Shown here in pieces: positions 52,742 through 60,859 of a stretch of DNA of 64,000 nt (positions are counted from its first letter, which is position 1; each line of letters starts with the position of its first letter). The notes beneath the pieces are model-generated. The model was not told the origin of the DNA. It did not search any database and saw only the letters and a list, made by a program, of their open reading frames with translations. This DNA is from CAZMNY01 sp964567745 (GTDB lineage Bacteria > Planctomycetota > Planctomycetia > Pirellulales > Pirellulaceae). The stretch covers positions 11,051 through 75,050 of the forward strand of contig CAZMNY010000043.1 of the NCBI GenBank assembly GCA_964567745.1, in the 5' to 3' direction. The position numbers and the translations under genes were made by a program.

Positions 52742-53695
52742 GTGATGCAGAACGTTGACCGACGTAAGTTTTTTGCAGGCGTTGCGGGCACGACCGCCGC
52801 AGCTGGGTTGTTGGCGACAACCGCCGAGGCCGAACGAGCTGCCGCGCCTAGTTCTGGTGCGCGCCGCGGCAATCCGATTGCCGTTTCCACTTATTCATTC
52901 TGGCGTTATCGCGCGGCGAAGCTAAAGATTGACGAGTGCATTGCCTTGGCGGCCGAGATGGGCTTCGATGCGGTCGAGATTCTCGAGATTCAGATGCACC
53001 GTCGAGACGATGCGTACCTGCAGTCGCTCAAGCGACAAGCGTTCTTGGCGGGGCTCCCGTTATGCGGACTATCGACTCACCAAGATTTTGTCTCGCCTAA
53101 GGTCGAGGACCGGCGCGAAAACGTTAAGAAGACAATAAGCAGCATCGAGTTGGCCTACAAGTTGGGCATCCCGACGATCCGAGTCAACACGGGGCGGTGG
53201 GGAACGAGTAAGAACTTCGACGCGTTGATGAAGAACCGCGGGATCGAGCCGGCGTTGGACGGCTACACCGACGAAGACGCATTTCCTTGGGTCATCGAGA
53301 GTCTGAAAGAGTGCTTGCCGGTCGCCGAGCGATGTGGCGTTGTTTTGGGACTCGAAAACCACTGGGGACTCGGTCTGACACCCGAAGGCGTACTTCGCAT
53401 CATCGACGCCATCAAATCGCCATGGCTTCAAGTCACCATGGATACCGGCAACTTCCTGGAAGACCCCTATACGAGGCTCGAGAAAATTGCCCCCAAGACC
53501 GTCTTCGTACAAGCCAAAACCTATTTTGGCGGAGGCACCTGGTACACGCTCGATCTGGACTACGATCGCATCGCCGGCATCTTGCGCAAGCACAAGTACC
53601 GCGGCTACGTTTCTCTCGAGTACGAAGGCCGCGAGGACGCCAAGACGGCCATCCCCAAAAGCCTCGGCATGCTGCGCAAGGCGCTCACTTCGTAA
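52742..53695 (+). CDS. Tat-exported sugar phosphate isomerase/epimerase (AP endonuclease 2 fold)
   Basis: 317 aa, start GTG 52742 or ATG 52745. The twin-Arg motif DRRKFFAGVAGTTAAAGLLA heads a Tat signal peptide. The mature part is a TIM barrel of the xylose-isomerase/AP-endonuclease-2 type (AEMGFDAVEILEIQMHR, CGVVLGLENHWGLG, VTMDTGNFLED, GYVSLEYEGRED), with metal ligands at the Glu, Asp and Glu of these blocks. Such planctomycete proteins act outside the cytoplasm on sugar derivatives; the substrate is unknown. Confidence 0.83.
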   Translation: MMQNVDRRKFFAGVAGTTAAAGLLATTAEAERAAAPSSGARRGNPIAVSTYSFWRYRAAKLKIDECIALAAEMGFDAVEILEIQMHRRDDAYLQSLKRQAFLAGLPLCGLSTHQDFVSPKVEDRRENVKKTISSIELAYKLGIPTIRVNTGRWGTSKNFDALMKNRGIEPALDGYTDEDAFPWVIESLKECLPVAERCGVVLGLENHWGLGLTPEGVLRIIDAIKSPWLQVTMDTGNFLEDPYTRLEKIAPKTVFVQAKTYFGGGTWYTLDLDYDRIAGILRKHKYRGYVSLEYEGREDAKTAIPKSLGMLRKALTS

Positions 53696-53817
53696 CTCGG
53701 ACCATTGTCCATTGAGGCGCAGTGCATTGTGAAGACTATCAGCTTGCGCAGATTGAATCGCGTGAGCTATTCTTCCTCGCTGGTTTCAGCATCTCTGGCA
53801 GATTGTTCACCTCGAAG

Positions 53818-54186
53818 TTAGATCCAGCGAGTCATGACGACGACAAGGCCGGATGATAGAGACCAAAAGTGAAACCAAATAAAAATGTCCTTATCGAGAT
53901 TTCCTGTGTACTCGACTAGGTCGCCGAGTGATCGAGCGTTCTGCAATGGCGCCACAACTTGAAACGTCAACAATCGATAGGCTTCATATTGAACCAACGC
54001 AAAACCAATCCAGAATGCTCTCCAGTACCCTCGAGCGTAGACCAAGCCTCCAAGGCAAACGGGGCTCAGTAATATCGACAAAAGAAGAAGTGGAAAACCG
54101 GCGTACGGTTGGGGTAGGCACGCAATTCCCATGTAGATCGCCAGGCAAAAAACGCTCAGCATCAGCGAACTGAGTTTGAATCGCAT
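53818..54186 (-). CDS. Small membrane protein
   Basis: 122 aa from ATG 54186, with GAGGG 6 nt upstream. MRFKLSSLMLSVFCLAIYMG is the N-terminal helix seen in many planctomycete membrane proteins (FSLRxLL-type). Two further segments follow (GFPLLLLSILLSPVCLGGLVY and YWRAFWIGFALVQYEAY). No family function known. Confidence 0.6.
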   Translation of the reverse strand: MRFKLSSLMLSVFCLAIYMGIACLPQPYAGFPLLLLSILLSPVCLGGLVYARGYWRAFWIGFALVQYEAYRLLTFQVVAPLQNARSLGDLVEYTGNLDKDIFIWFHFWSLSSGLVVVMTRWI

Positions 54187-54287
54187 GTCAGCCCTCGTCA
54201 CCGTCGTTTGAAGTTGAGTGTGGATGGACTCAAGTGCGGAATCGTCGGGTCATGAAAATACCAGATAGGCGACCATCCCGACGAGAA

Positions 54288-54467
54288 TCACAGAAGCGGG
54301 ACAACGATCACAAATGCCCACCGCAAGTCATGCAGCGTCAATTTCGTAATGTCGTTCTGCTCCTTCAATCGCGACTTTGGTTTTCGCAAAACCACCACGG
54401 TTGCGATCGCGAGGATTGCCATGACGGAGAATGCGAGGAGCAAGAGGAGTGTTTTGGATGAGAGCAT
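54288..54467 (-). CDS. Possible 59-aa membrane peptide
   Basis: MLSSKTLLLLLAFSVMAILA heads a membrane segment, followed by a basic tail. A longer frame up to 54683 would overlap tRNA-Leu and is not credible. Low support: no clear ribosome site. Confidence 0.35.
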   Translation of the reverse strand: MLSSKTLLLLLAFSVMAILAIATVVVLRKPKSRLKEQNDITKLTLHDLRWAFVIVVPLL

Positions 54468-54657
54468 GTCGGCAAGTCTAACGGACCAAATCAGCACGCA
54501 CCAATTTTCGAGCGTCACACGTGCCGACGCTTCAACTTTGTGCGGTTTCAACGTGCCCGATGTTTTGAACCAGCAAGGATGAGGCGGCAAAGAGGGTGGC
54601 GCACGTGGCTTGCGAGCAAGTGGTGTAAACGCGTAAGCTGTTACCTCGACGAAAGTT

Positions 54658-54743
54658 GGCCGAGTGGTGGAATTGGCAGACACACAGGACTTAAAATCCT
54701 GTGCTCCGTAAGGAGCGTGCGGGTTCGACCCCCGCCTCGGCTA
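54658..54743 (+). tRNA. tRNA-Leu (anticodon TAA)
   Basis: 86 nt without CCA. Acceptor GGCCGAG/CTCGGCT, anticodon stem CAGGA-cttaaaa-TCCTG, long variable arm CTCCGTAAGGAG, T-arm GCGGG-ttcgacc-CCCGC. Insertion target of element B; intact here. Confidence 0.95.
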
Positions 54744-54746
54744 TTG
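54689..54746. repeat. attachment site, integrase-proximal (within tRNA-Leu)
   Basis: 58 bp identical to 60691-60748, from the anticodon loop through the tRNA 3' end and three bases beyond. Confidence 0.93.
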
Positions 54747-54748
54747 GG

Positions 54749-54774
54749 AAAACCCTGGTTTTTACGGGGTTTTT
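54749..54774 (-). terminator. Integrase terminator, element B
   Basis: AAAACCC/GGGTTTT stem, same hairpin and flank as element A at 10663-10689, immediately inside the attachment site. Confidence 0.75.
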
Positions 54775-54893
54775 CGCGTTTCTTGGGGTTCCGTTCCCCG
54801 TCTTCGATTCGCTTCGTGTGTTTCCCTAAACGGCTTAACTTGGCCTAGTTTGCCCTGCAAAGTGACACAAAAATAACCACAGTCTGAATTCGA

Positions 54894-55988
54894 CTAGTCG
54901 AACGGTAGGCAATCGATCGCCTTTCGCTTCGATTCGTCCGCCGCTTTCGCATAGACGTTCATCGTCATAGCAAGCGTCGAATGCCCGATGATCTCTTGAA
55001 CGGCTTTAGGGGATCCGCCGTTCTCGATCGCGTGCGAGATAAAGGTTCCTCGAAGCGAGTGGATGTCGAGCGAGCCGCCCATCTTCCCGTCTTCGATTCC
55101 CGCTTTCTCGCAAGCTCGCTGGAACGCTTTAAGTAGGTTCCCTCCGCGCCAAGGTGCATTACCGGCGTTAACGAAAACATGCTCGCGGCTCAGTCGGCCG
55201 GCTTTCGTTCGCCCCGGTATCGGTCGTCGCTGCTCCGCTGACGCTCGCAGGCGAACAACCTCTTCGAAAGTAATATCGTCGAGAGGAACGTCGCGTTCCT
55301 TTCCAGACTTCGCCGTAGCCGCTCGGATCGTCATGATACGGCGTTCGAAGTCGATGTCCGAGAACTTCATCGCGATAAGTTCCCCTCGCCGCATACCCGT
55401 CCGCATAAGCGTGCTAAACGCCGGTTTGACGTACTCGGGACAATGCTCGAAGAATTGCTTAATCTCTCCGACGGTCATCGGGCGACGCTGCTTTGCTGGC
55501 GAATCGTTCGGAAGCGGCTTGAGTTTCTCGATCGGGTTCGACTCGATCAACCGTTGCTCGACTGCCCATCGAAGCATCGTCGCAAGTGTTCCCGTTTCCA
55601 TGTTGATCGTTCTCGGACCGACTTCGAGAGAACGATCGCTTCGATAACGGAGAATCGCTTCAGGGCGAATCTGCGCGACTGTCATCGCCCCGAGAGTCGG
55701 AAGGATTCGATCAAGGTGTTCGACGTATCGCTTCACGGTGGATTCGCGGCAAGTTTGGCACACGTACCCTACCCAAAGAGTTCGAATCTCGTCGATGGAT
55801 CGGTTGTTGTCGAGCATCCCGTATTCCGCGAGATCTGCTTTCGCTCGAAGATCGTTGAGCATCTTCTTCGCCGCTTCGAAGTCTTTCGAAAGCTTGCATC
55901 GAATCCGCTTTCCGTTCGTTTGGAATTGGGCGTGATAGACGCCTCCGCGCTTTACCATTCCTGGAGGGAGCTTGCGTTCGCGCGGCAT
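54894..55988 (-). CDS. int: Tyrosine integrase of element B
   Basis: 364 aa from ATG 55988 (MPRERKLPPGMVKRGG), with AAAGGAC about 8 nt upstream; the frame is open to 56069. Clearly homologous along the whole length to the integrase of element A. Catalytic residues are present: RTGMRRGELIAMKFSD, DIHSLRGTF, GHSTLAMT and Tyr in NVYAKAADE. Despite the homology it uses a different tRNA (Leu). Both targets are cut at the anticodon loop. It overlaps the leader ORF by 37 nt. Confidence 0.93.
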   Translation of the reverse strand: MPRERKLPPGMVKRGGVYHAQFQTNGKRIRCKLSKDFEAAKKMLNDLRAKADLAEYGMLDNNRSIDEIRTLWVGYVCQTCRESTVKRYVEHLDRILPTLGAMTVAQIRPEAILRYRSDRSLEVGPRTINMETGTLATMLRWAVEQRLIESNPIEKLKPLPNDSPAKQRRPMTVGEIKQFFEHCPEYVKPAFSTLMRTGMRRGELIAMKFSDIDFERRIMTIRAATAKSGKERDVPLDDITFEEVVRLRASAEQRRPIPGRTKAGRLSREHVFVNAGNAPWRGGNLLKAFQRACEKAGIEDGKMGGSLDIHSLRGTFISHAIENGGSPKAVQEIIGHSTLAMTMNVYAKAADESKRKAIDCLPFD

Positions 55989-56095
55989 TGTTCGTCCTTT
56001 CGAATGAGGGAAAGAGAACCCAGCGTTCGAGGACTGCGATCGAGATTCGATCGGAAGCGTCGGATACATCCGCGCGTTAGAATGGCATCAGCCAT
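55952..56095 (-). CDS. 47-codon leader ORF overlapping integrase start, element B
   Basis: 47 codons (MADAILTRGCIRRFRSNLDR...), with GAGGTAC 8 nt before the ATG. Same length and overlap geometry as the leader ORF of element A, with shared residues (RSxLDRSPRxLGSL). Hairpins ATGGC/GCCAT over the start codon and AGTA/TACT before it are kept. Probably controls integrase translation. Confidence 0.55.
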   Translation of the reverse strand: MADAILTRGCIRRFRSNLDRSPRTLGSLSLIRKDEQCRANASSLQEW

Positions 56096-56408
56096 CTCAG
56101 TACCTCACATACTGGGGATCGGTTAGAGCCGTCGAAGCGTTGGCGCGCTTGGGCGGCTCGATCTTTTCTATCAGATCGGCTCGACCCTGGCGAACTGGTA
56201 AGCTCGAAGTCGAAAGAATGCCCGACTTGACCGATCGGGCGCGAGGCGGGTTCAAAGGGCACCACGGCAGAGAGAAAACGTCGTAAGTTGCGAGGCTAAC
56301 CAAACTCGCTATCTTGCCTAAATAAACTACAGCCCGGAAATGCCTCTTCAGCGACATAGCTCCGCAGGGGGGGTCAGAAGGACCCGCTCCCCTCGGAAAA
56401 ATTAAGCC
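56096..56408 (-). other. Conserved non-coding block, element B
   Basis: No gene. Counterpart of 8996-9311 in element A; identical to it for 56338-56408 and close to about 56200, then diverging. Contains the GGGTC/GACCC hairpin. Confidence 0.55.
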
Positions 56409-57005
56409 CTACCGCATACACGCCTGTAGAAAGCCCCGCCAAGCGTCTTGCAGTCGAGCCGACTCTTGATCGATCGCACCGACGAAACTATTCAGTTGCT
56501 CAACATGGTTCTTCATCGCCACTATTTCGTTCCGAAGTCCGTGAACGGCGTTGGTCTCTTCGATCCGGGGCGTAATGGCTCGCTCGTAGACGTCGCAGCC
56601 AACCGGTCCCGCCTTTTGGAGTTGAACGGGCGAAGACTTCTGCACTTGCCTTCGAGCGACTCCACGGGCTCGCTCAAGAGCTTTCTCTAACCGAATGACT
56701 TCCGCCTTGCGGAACTCTCGCACTTCGTCGATTAGCCGCCCCTTGCGGTCGAGCAATCGTCGACGAAAGTCAAGTAGCTCCATCGACAGCAACCGTCGAC
56801 GACCAAAGAGATCGTCTAGCTCGTTCCAAACAACGCCGCCGCCGCCAGCCGGAAGGCCGAACGCCCACTCGGACATGTCCTCTAACTCTTGGAGCCGAGT
56901 AGCGATCTCCGCCGCTTCGCGGTTGTGCTCGTCGATCGCGCCTTGAAGGTCTTCGCCCACGTAGGAATTGATCGCCAGTTTGTAAGTTTCCATGTTTACG
57001 TCCAT
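56409..57005 (-). CDS. Hallmark coiled-coil protein, element B copy
   Basis: 198 aa from ATG 57005, with AAGGAG 8 nt upstream. Homologue of the 199-aa protein of element A. The N-terminal third differs (METYKLAINSYVGEDLQGAI) while the C-terminal two thirds are identical, down to the DNA over 419 bp that reach past the stop. It has heptad-rich helices and a PAGGGG turn. Function unknown. Position between the replication module and the integrase is the same in both elements. Confidence 0.8.
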   Translation of the reverse strand: MDVNMETYKLAINSYVGEDLQGAIDEHNREAAEIATRLQELEDMSEWAFGLPAGGGGVVWNELDDLFGRRRLLSMELLDFRRRLLDRKGRLIDEVREFRKAEVIRLEKALERARGVARRQVQKSSPVQLQKAGPVGCDVYERAITPRIEETNAVHGLRNEIVAMKNHVEQLNSFVGAIDQESARLQDAWRGFLQACMR

Positions 57006-57099
57006 CTCAAATACTCCTTCAAAGGGTTCCGCCGCGAACGCTCGCGACTGTTTACGTGTTGCGTTTCAATTCGTTGCGGTCATTGTTGATTGCTCCGAA

Positions 57100-58473
57100 T
57101 TAGCTAAATGAGTTCGAGAAGTCGTGAAACGTTGCGCCGTCGGCGTCTCGGAACGCTGCGGCTTCCTGTTGGCGTTTTAACGCACGATTGCGGAACCGGG
57201 TGTATCGGCCGTCCCAATGCACGTTGGCGACGCCAGGCGGACCGCTACGGCGCTTGGCGACGATAATCTCGGCGTCGCTGCCGGGCTTGCTGTCGTCGTA
57301 GTAACCCGCGCGGTGGCAAAACCAAACTTGGTTCGCGTCTTGCTCGATGCTTCCCGACTCGCGCAGGTTACTAAGCATCGGGCGTCGGCCTTGGTTCGAT
57401 TCCGTCGCGCGGTTGAGTTGCGAAAGCACCAAGACAGGGACCCGCAACTCGCCCGAAAGAGCTTTAAGCCTTCGGGTGATCTCGCCGACTTCGACGACTC
57501 GAGACTCGCGCCGCCCTTCGGAACTGACGAGTTGCAAGTAATCGACGACGAGAAGCTCGAGCCCGTTGCGCCGCTTGTGCCGTCGGGCGATCGACGCGAT
57601 CGCCGAAACTGTTCGCGCTGGAGCGTCGTCGATTGTGAGGGGAGCTCCGGCGATTTGCTTTGCCGATTTTACTATTCGCGAACGTTGACTTTCAGAAAGC
57701 TTGCCCGCCTGGATCTTCGCGCCGTCGACTTCTGCTGCCGCCGAGATCAATCGAGCGCCGATTTCTACGGCCGACATCTCAAGCGAACAAAACAAAACCG
57801 GCTTGCCGGAGTCGGCAACGTTCGCCGCGATGTTGACGGCGAGAGCCGTTTTCCCCATCGCGGTGCGTCCGGCGAGAATAATCAACTCTCCGGCGTTCAT
57901 CCCCCCGGAATGTTGGTCGAGATCGACGAGTCCCGTCGAAAGCGTTGTTGCGTCGCCGCGGATCCGCGCGTCGAGTTCCTCGAGTGTACTGTTGATGAAG
58001 TCGGAAGCTGGTCGCGGTTCTCGGTCGCTCGTCCCGTGTTCCGCAAGTTCGAAGACGGTTCGCTCGGCCCGCTCGACGGCTTCGCTTGCCGTCTCGGATT
58101 CGAAGCCCGCGCGGCTGATCTCGTCCGCGGCGTATATGACACGCCGCTTAATCGCGGCTTCTCGAACCTGTTGGGCGTAGTGCCGGAGATTCGCTGAGTA
58201 AGGGGTTCCTTCGCCAAGACGCTTCAGCCCGACGGATCCGCCAACAAAGTCGAACTTGCCCGATTCGCGAAGCTTACCGACGACAAGCACCGGGTCAATC
58301 TTCTCGCCTGCGGCTTGCAGTCGCCGGAAAAGACTCATTAGGCAAGCATGCCCGGGATCGTAGAAGTCTTCCGGAGCGATGTCGCAGTCATCGACGTTCT
58401 GGCCGATCAGTATCGAACCGATTACGGCCCGTTCGGCCTCGTCGGCTCGAGGAATCTGTTTTTCAATACTCAT
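57100..58473 (-). CDS. DnaB-type replicative helicase
   Basis: 457 aa from ATG 58473 (MSIEKQIPRADEAERAVIGS); the open frame to 58797 is rejected because it runs through the upstream gene. The N-terminal DnaB domain (DDCDIAPEDFYDPGHACLM) and RecA-like core are visible: Walker A ILAGRTAMGKTALAVNIA, Walker B LELLVVDYLQLV, and later VPVLVLSQLNRATESN. It should unwind DNA at the element's origin, loaded by the winged-helix protein encoded immediately upstream; their genes overlap by 11 bp. Length is close to chromosomal DnaB. Confidence 0.88.
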   Translation of the reverse strand: MSIEKQIPRADEAERAVIGSILIGQNVDDCDIAPEDFYDPGHACLMSLFRRLQAAGEKIDPVLVVGKLRESGKFDFVGGSVGLKRLGEGTPYSANLRHYAQQVREAAIKRRVIYAADEISRAGFESETASEAVERAERTVFELAEHGTSDREPRPASDFINSTLEELDARIRGDATTLSTGLVDLDQHSGGMNAGELIILAGRTAMGKTALAVNIAANVADSGKPVLFCSLEMSAVEIGARLISAAAEVDGAKIQAGKLSESQRSRIVKSAKQIAGAPLTIDDAPARTVSAIASIARRHKRRNGLELLVVDYLQLVSSEGRRESRVVEVGEITRRLKALSGELRVPVLVLSQLNRATESNQGRRPMLSNLRESGSIEQDANQVWFCHRAGYYDDSKPGSDAEIIVAKRRSGPPGVANVHWDGRYTRFRNRALKRQQEAAAFRDADGATFHDFSNSFS

Positions 58474-59236
58474 CGACGATCCCTTCCGTGTCGGCGCGGT
58501 CGAGAACGACCGTTGGCAATTGTTGTTTAACCGTCGCGGGAACGGATTCGAGCTCGTGTTTCGCGCGGCGGAGCAAACGATCGAGTTCGGTCTTGCCGAC
58601 GTTGGCGGAATCCCTGAGAGCCTTTCTAAAGAGCCCGCCTGGATTGCGGGCGTCTTCCTTCGCCGACGCTTCGAGCGCTTGAAAGAACGCATTCTCGGAA
58701 AGCTGACGAGTTGCGACGAGGAAAGCCGCTTCGGTTGCGATTTCCAAGTCGCCGACGAGCGCCAGCGACTTCCTTTGAAGGAACTGAAACTTTCCACGAT
58801 TGCAATCTGCAGCGCCTTTGCAGTTCTTGTAAGCGCTTTCTTGTAATGCTTTCTTGTATGTCCGGCGTTTTTGCGGGTTCTTGACCCTCACTTTTGCGGG
58901 TTCTTGACCCTCACTTTCGCCGGTTCTTGATTGACCAAGACTCGGCGTTTTTGCGGGTTCTTGATCGAGGTTAATCGAGTAGACGTTCGGCAGGTGCTTT
59001 CGGCGTTTCCGATTCACAAACCCGGCATCGCGAAGCTTGTCGATTGCCCGTTCAACCGAGGACTGACTCTTTCCGAGTTCCGCGGCGATCTGTTTGTGCG
59101 AAAGTGCGAAAGCGCGGTTGCCGCTGTTGCAAGCATCGAGGATCTCGAGGAAGACGCTTAACGCAGCGCAGCCGCATTTCTGAGCGACGGCCCGACGAAG
59201 ATCTCGAGGAAGTTTGCAGAATGGAGAAACGCTCAT
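58463..59236 (-). CDS. Winged-helix replication protein (helicase loader/initiator-like)
   Basis: 257 aa from ATG 59236, which overlaps the previous stop (ATGA). The N-terminal winged helix (LSHKQIAAELGKSQSSVERA then IDKLRDAGFVNRKRRKH) is like phage and plasmid replication initiators of the O/DnaD class. A middle region carries near-repeats QEPAKTPSL.../QEPAKVRVKNPQKR, encoded by tandem copies of a ~25-bp unit. The C-terminus is helical. Position directly before a DnaB-type helicase supports an initiator or loader role. Confidence 0.72.
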   Translation of the reverse strand: MSVSPFCKLPRDLRRAVAQKCGCAALSVFLEILDACNSGNRAFALSHKQIAAELGKSQSSVERAIDKLRDAGFVNRKRRKHLPNVYSINLDQEPAKTPSLGQSRTGESEGQEPAKVRVKNPQKRRTYKKALQESAYKNCKGAADCNRGKFQFLQRKSLALVGDLEIATEAAFLVATRQLSENAFFQALEASAKEDARNPGGLFRKALRDSANVGKTELDRLLRRAKHELESVPATVKQQLPTVVLDRADTEGIVDEY

Positions 59237-59541
59237 TCCGAAGCCCCTCGAACTTGCGGCGGGACGCCGACGAACGACGACGTGAACGCGAGCGATCGCG
59301 CCATTTCCCAAGCCGTCTTTTCAAGCAAACCTTGCCGTCGATCTGCCGGAATCCGAACAAATAACTCAGCGGCAATTTCTTGTTGAACTGATGCCACCCC
59401 GACCTCTGGAACATTCAAAGTGTGAACGCCATCTAGGCCGAGCTCTTCGGCGAGCCGAAGGAAGTCTTCGTCGAGTCCATTTGGATCGGCTGGGACATCG
59501 ACTTCGCTAGAATCTTGATTGCGAGTATATTGGTCGAGCAC
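59233..59541 (-). CDS. Conserved element protein, 102 aa (element B copy)
   Basis: 102 aa from a GTG start at 59541 with GGAAGGAAG 6 nt upstream. The frame is open to 59649, but alignment to the element A protein supports this start (MLDQYTRNQDSSEVD versus MLHKYNLGRDSSEGD). Conserved block VPEVGVASVQQEIAAELFVR, IPADRRQGLLEKTAWEMARSLAF. No family recognised. It is coupled (ATGA) to the winged-helix gene; in element A the same coupling is to the DUF3987 gene. Confidence 0.78.
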   Translation of the reverse strand: MLDQYTRNQDSSEVDVPADPNGLDEDFLRLAEELGLDGVHTLNVPEVGVASVQQEIAAELFVRIPADRRQGLLEKTAWEMARSLAFTSSFVGVPPQVRGASE

Positions 59542-59580
59542 GACACTTCCTTCCATGAAATCGTGTAGCAAAATCCGGGA

Positions 59581-59611
59581 AAAGCCGTCGGGTGTCGCCC
59601 CTGGCGGCTTT
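59581..59611 (-). terminator. Conserved intergenic hairpin, element B
   Basis: AAAGCCG/CGGCTTT stem, loop TCGGGTGTCGCCCCTGG. Same position and loop elements as 6467-6498 of element A. Confidence 0.6.
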
Positions 59612-59617
59612 TTCGCG

Positions 59618-59845
59618 CTAACTCGATTGGATCGCTGAGTCCAAGGCAAGTCGGTCGATCAGAATTCGTCGGCCCGGACGATGAGCCTTGAGTTTGCCGT
59701 TCGAGATCAAGCGGCGGATCGATTTTTGCGAGAGGCTGCTATAGCGACTCGCCTGCGCGACATTTAGATATCGCGGTTGAAGAGCGCCGGCTTGCCGAAG
59801 AAGCTCTTCGACGTCCAGCTCTTGAATGTTCATTGTGTCGGCCAT
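59618..59845 (-). CDS. Excisionase/AlpA-type helix-turn-helix protein, element B
   Basis: 75 aa from ATG 59845 (MADTMNIQEL), with GGAGG 6 nt upstream; the frame is open to 59881. The core YLNVAQASRYSSLSQKSIRR then LISNGKLKAHRPGRRILID is the same winged-HTH class as in element A. It likely directs excision or activates element genes. Confidence 0.82.
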   Translation of the reverse strand: MADTMNIQELDVEELLRQAGALQPRYLNVAQASRYSSLSQKSIRRLISNGKLKAHRPGRRILIDRLALDSAIQSS

Positions 59846-59961
59846 TGGTTCGCCTCCAAGCACTAGATCGGAATGAGCCACGATTGACTCTCGCGATGGG
59901 CAACTCCGCCCTTGCGTTGCCTAGTGTTTGTGGAGATGGCCAGCTTGTCCAGCTTCCAAAA

Positions 59962-59979
59962 CCCCTGGATTTCCAGGGG
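59962..59979 (-). terminator. Terminator after first gene, element B
   Basis: CCCCTGG/CCAGGGG perfect 7-bp stem with 4-nt loop, then TTTT on the minus strand. Same role as 6112-6147 in element A. Confidence 0.65.
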
Positions 59980-60014
59980 TATCCAGGAGCTTTTTCCAGG
60001 AAAGAAAACTGAAA

Positions 60015-60440
60015 TTATTGGCGATTTTTTCGAAGACTCGGCGAGTAGTAATAGTGAATGCCGTTTACGCGTCGCCAAAATCTACCGTCGCGATCGACTC
60101 CATATCCCCCGAAGTCCTGCCCGCCCTTGGATCTATTTCGATAGGTCCCAAGCGAATCTGAAGATGGCCCGTCATTCGTCTTCCCTGGCGCGAGCCAATG
60201 CTCCGACTTTTCGTGCGATGGAATCAACTCATCCAAATGGTGCGCCTCATCTGGATTAAGCGACGGATTCCGGAATCGCTCGAAGTCAATCTCAGAAACG
60301 TCTTTCCATTCGAAAACGTCGAGTTTCGGCGCGTCCTGCTCTGCCTTGGATTCCTGCAATTCAGCTCGGAGACGGTTTCTGTGAAACCGCCGATACGCTG
60401 CGACGCCCTCAAGAGACTCGGGGCCAGAATAATCGCCCAT
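60015..60440 (-). CDS. Unknown protein, variable first gene of element B
   Basis: 141 aa from ATG 60440, with GGAAGGAA about 8 nt upstream. Rich in charged residues, no signal or membrane segment. Blocks: VAAYRRFHRNRLRAELQESK, LNPDEAHHLDELIPSHEKS, and a C-terminal GGYGVDRDGRFWRRVNGIHYYY. No family recognised, and unrelated to the first gene of element A, although promoter, leader and ribosome site are the same. Candidate accessory cargo. Confidence 0.7.
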   Translation of the reverse strand: MGDYSGPESLEGVAAYRRFHRNRLRAELQESKAEQDAPKLDVFEWKDVSEIDFERFRNPSLNPDEAHHLDELIPSHEKSEHWLAPGKTNDGPSSDSLGTYRNRSKGGQDFGGYGVDRDGRFWRRVNGIHYYYSPSLRKNRQ

Positions 60441-60467
60441 CGATTAGATTCCTTCCGTGAATCGGGC

Positions 60468-60517
60468 GACTCGTCGGACAACCGCCGGAAGGAATTCTTA
60501 CGGTTGCCCGATGAGTC
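60468..60517 (-). promoter_or_regulatory. Structured 5' leader hairpin, element B
   Basis: On the minus strand GACTC-a-TCGG-g-CAACCG pairs with CGGTTG-t-CCGA-c-GAGTC (15 bp plus mismatches). The inner stem differs from element A but remains paired, while the outer GACTC/GAGTC stem is unchanged. It ends about 27 nt before the first start codon. Confidence 0.6.
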
Positions 60518-60550
60518 TCTACGGGAGCTACCCGCCAACCCTCGGTCTTG

Positions 60551-60578
60551 ATTGTCTTCGAGATCGGCTATCGGTCAA
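60551..60578 (-). promoter_or_regulatory. Promoter of first gene, element B
   Basis: -35 TTGACC and -10 GACAAT with 16 bp between, identical boxes to element A (5291-5318). Confidence 0.6.
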
Positions 60579-60690
60579 TACGCTCGTTCGCCTCGTTCGT
60601 AACGAGAGTGACACAGTTTTTATTTCCGTCGACTCTCGACGGTTCGTAAGTCGTTATGCGGTAATGCTATTCCCGCAAGCGGACTTCCGA

Positions 60691-60748
60691 ACTTAAAATC
60701 CTGTGCTCCGTAAGGAGCGTGCGGGTTCGACCCCCGCCTCGGCTATTG
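60691..60748. repeat. attachment site, distal (displaced tRNA-Leu 3' half)
   Basis: 58 bp identical to 54689-54746. Marks the distal end of element B. Confidence 0.93.
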
Positions 60749-60859
60749 ACTTACGACGATTCGGGCAGGGCTGAGTGGGGTTGCGCCAAACCAGCGCCAA
60801 AGTGATAGCGACTGCTTCGCCAAGCTCGCATTCTCCGCCAACGACATTGGAGCATTCTG

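Larger units (their letters stand above)
54689..60748 (-). mobile_element. Integrative element B, inserted in tRNA-Leu(TAA)
   Basis: Bounded by a 58-bp direct repeat, unit about 6.0 kb. Read on the minus strand from the distal end: promoter and leader hairpin, 141-aa variable gene, terminator, excisionase-like HTH, conserved hairpin, 102-aa protein, winged-helix protein, DnaB-type helicase, 198-aa coiled-coil protein, conserved non-coding block, leader ORF, integrase, terminator, tRNA-Leu. Close relative of element A at 5141-10694 with a different replication module and first gene. No structural or conjugation genes. Confidence 0.9.

Noticed and set aside
54288..54683. 131-aa ORF ending near tRNA-Leu
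   Set aside because: Its first part overlaps tRNA-Leu; only the 59-aa 3' part is kept, at low confidence.
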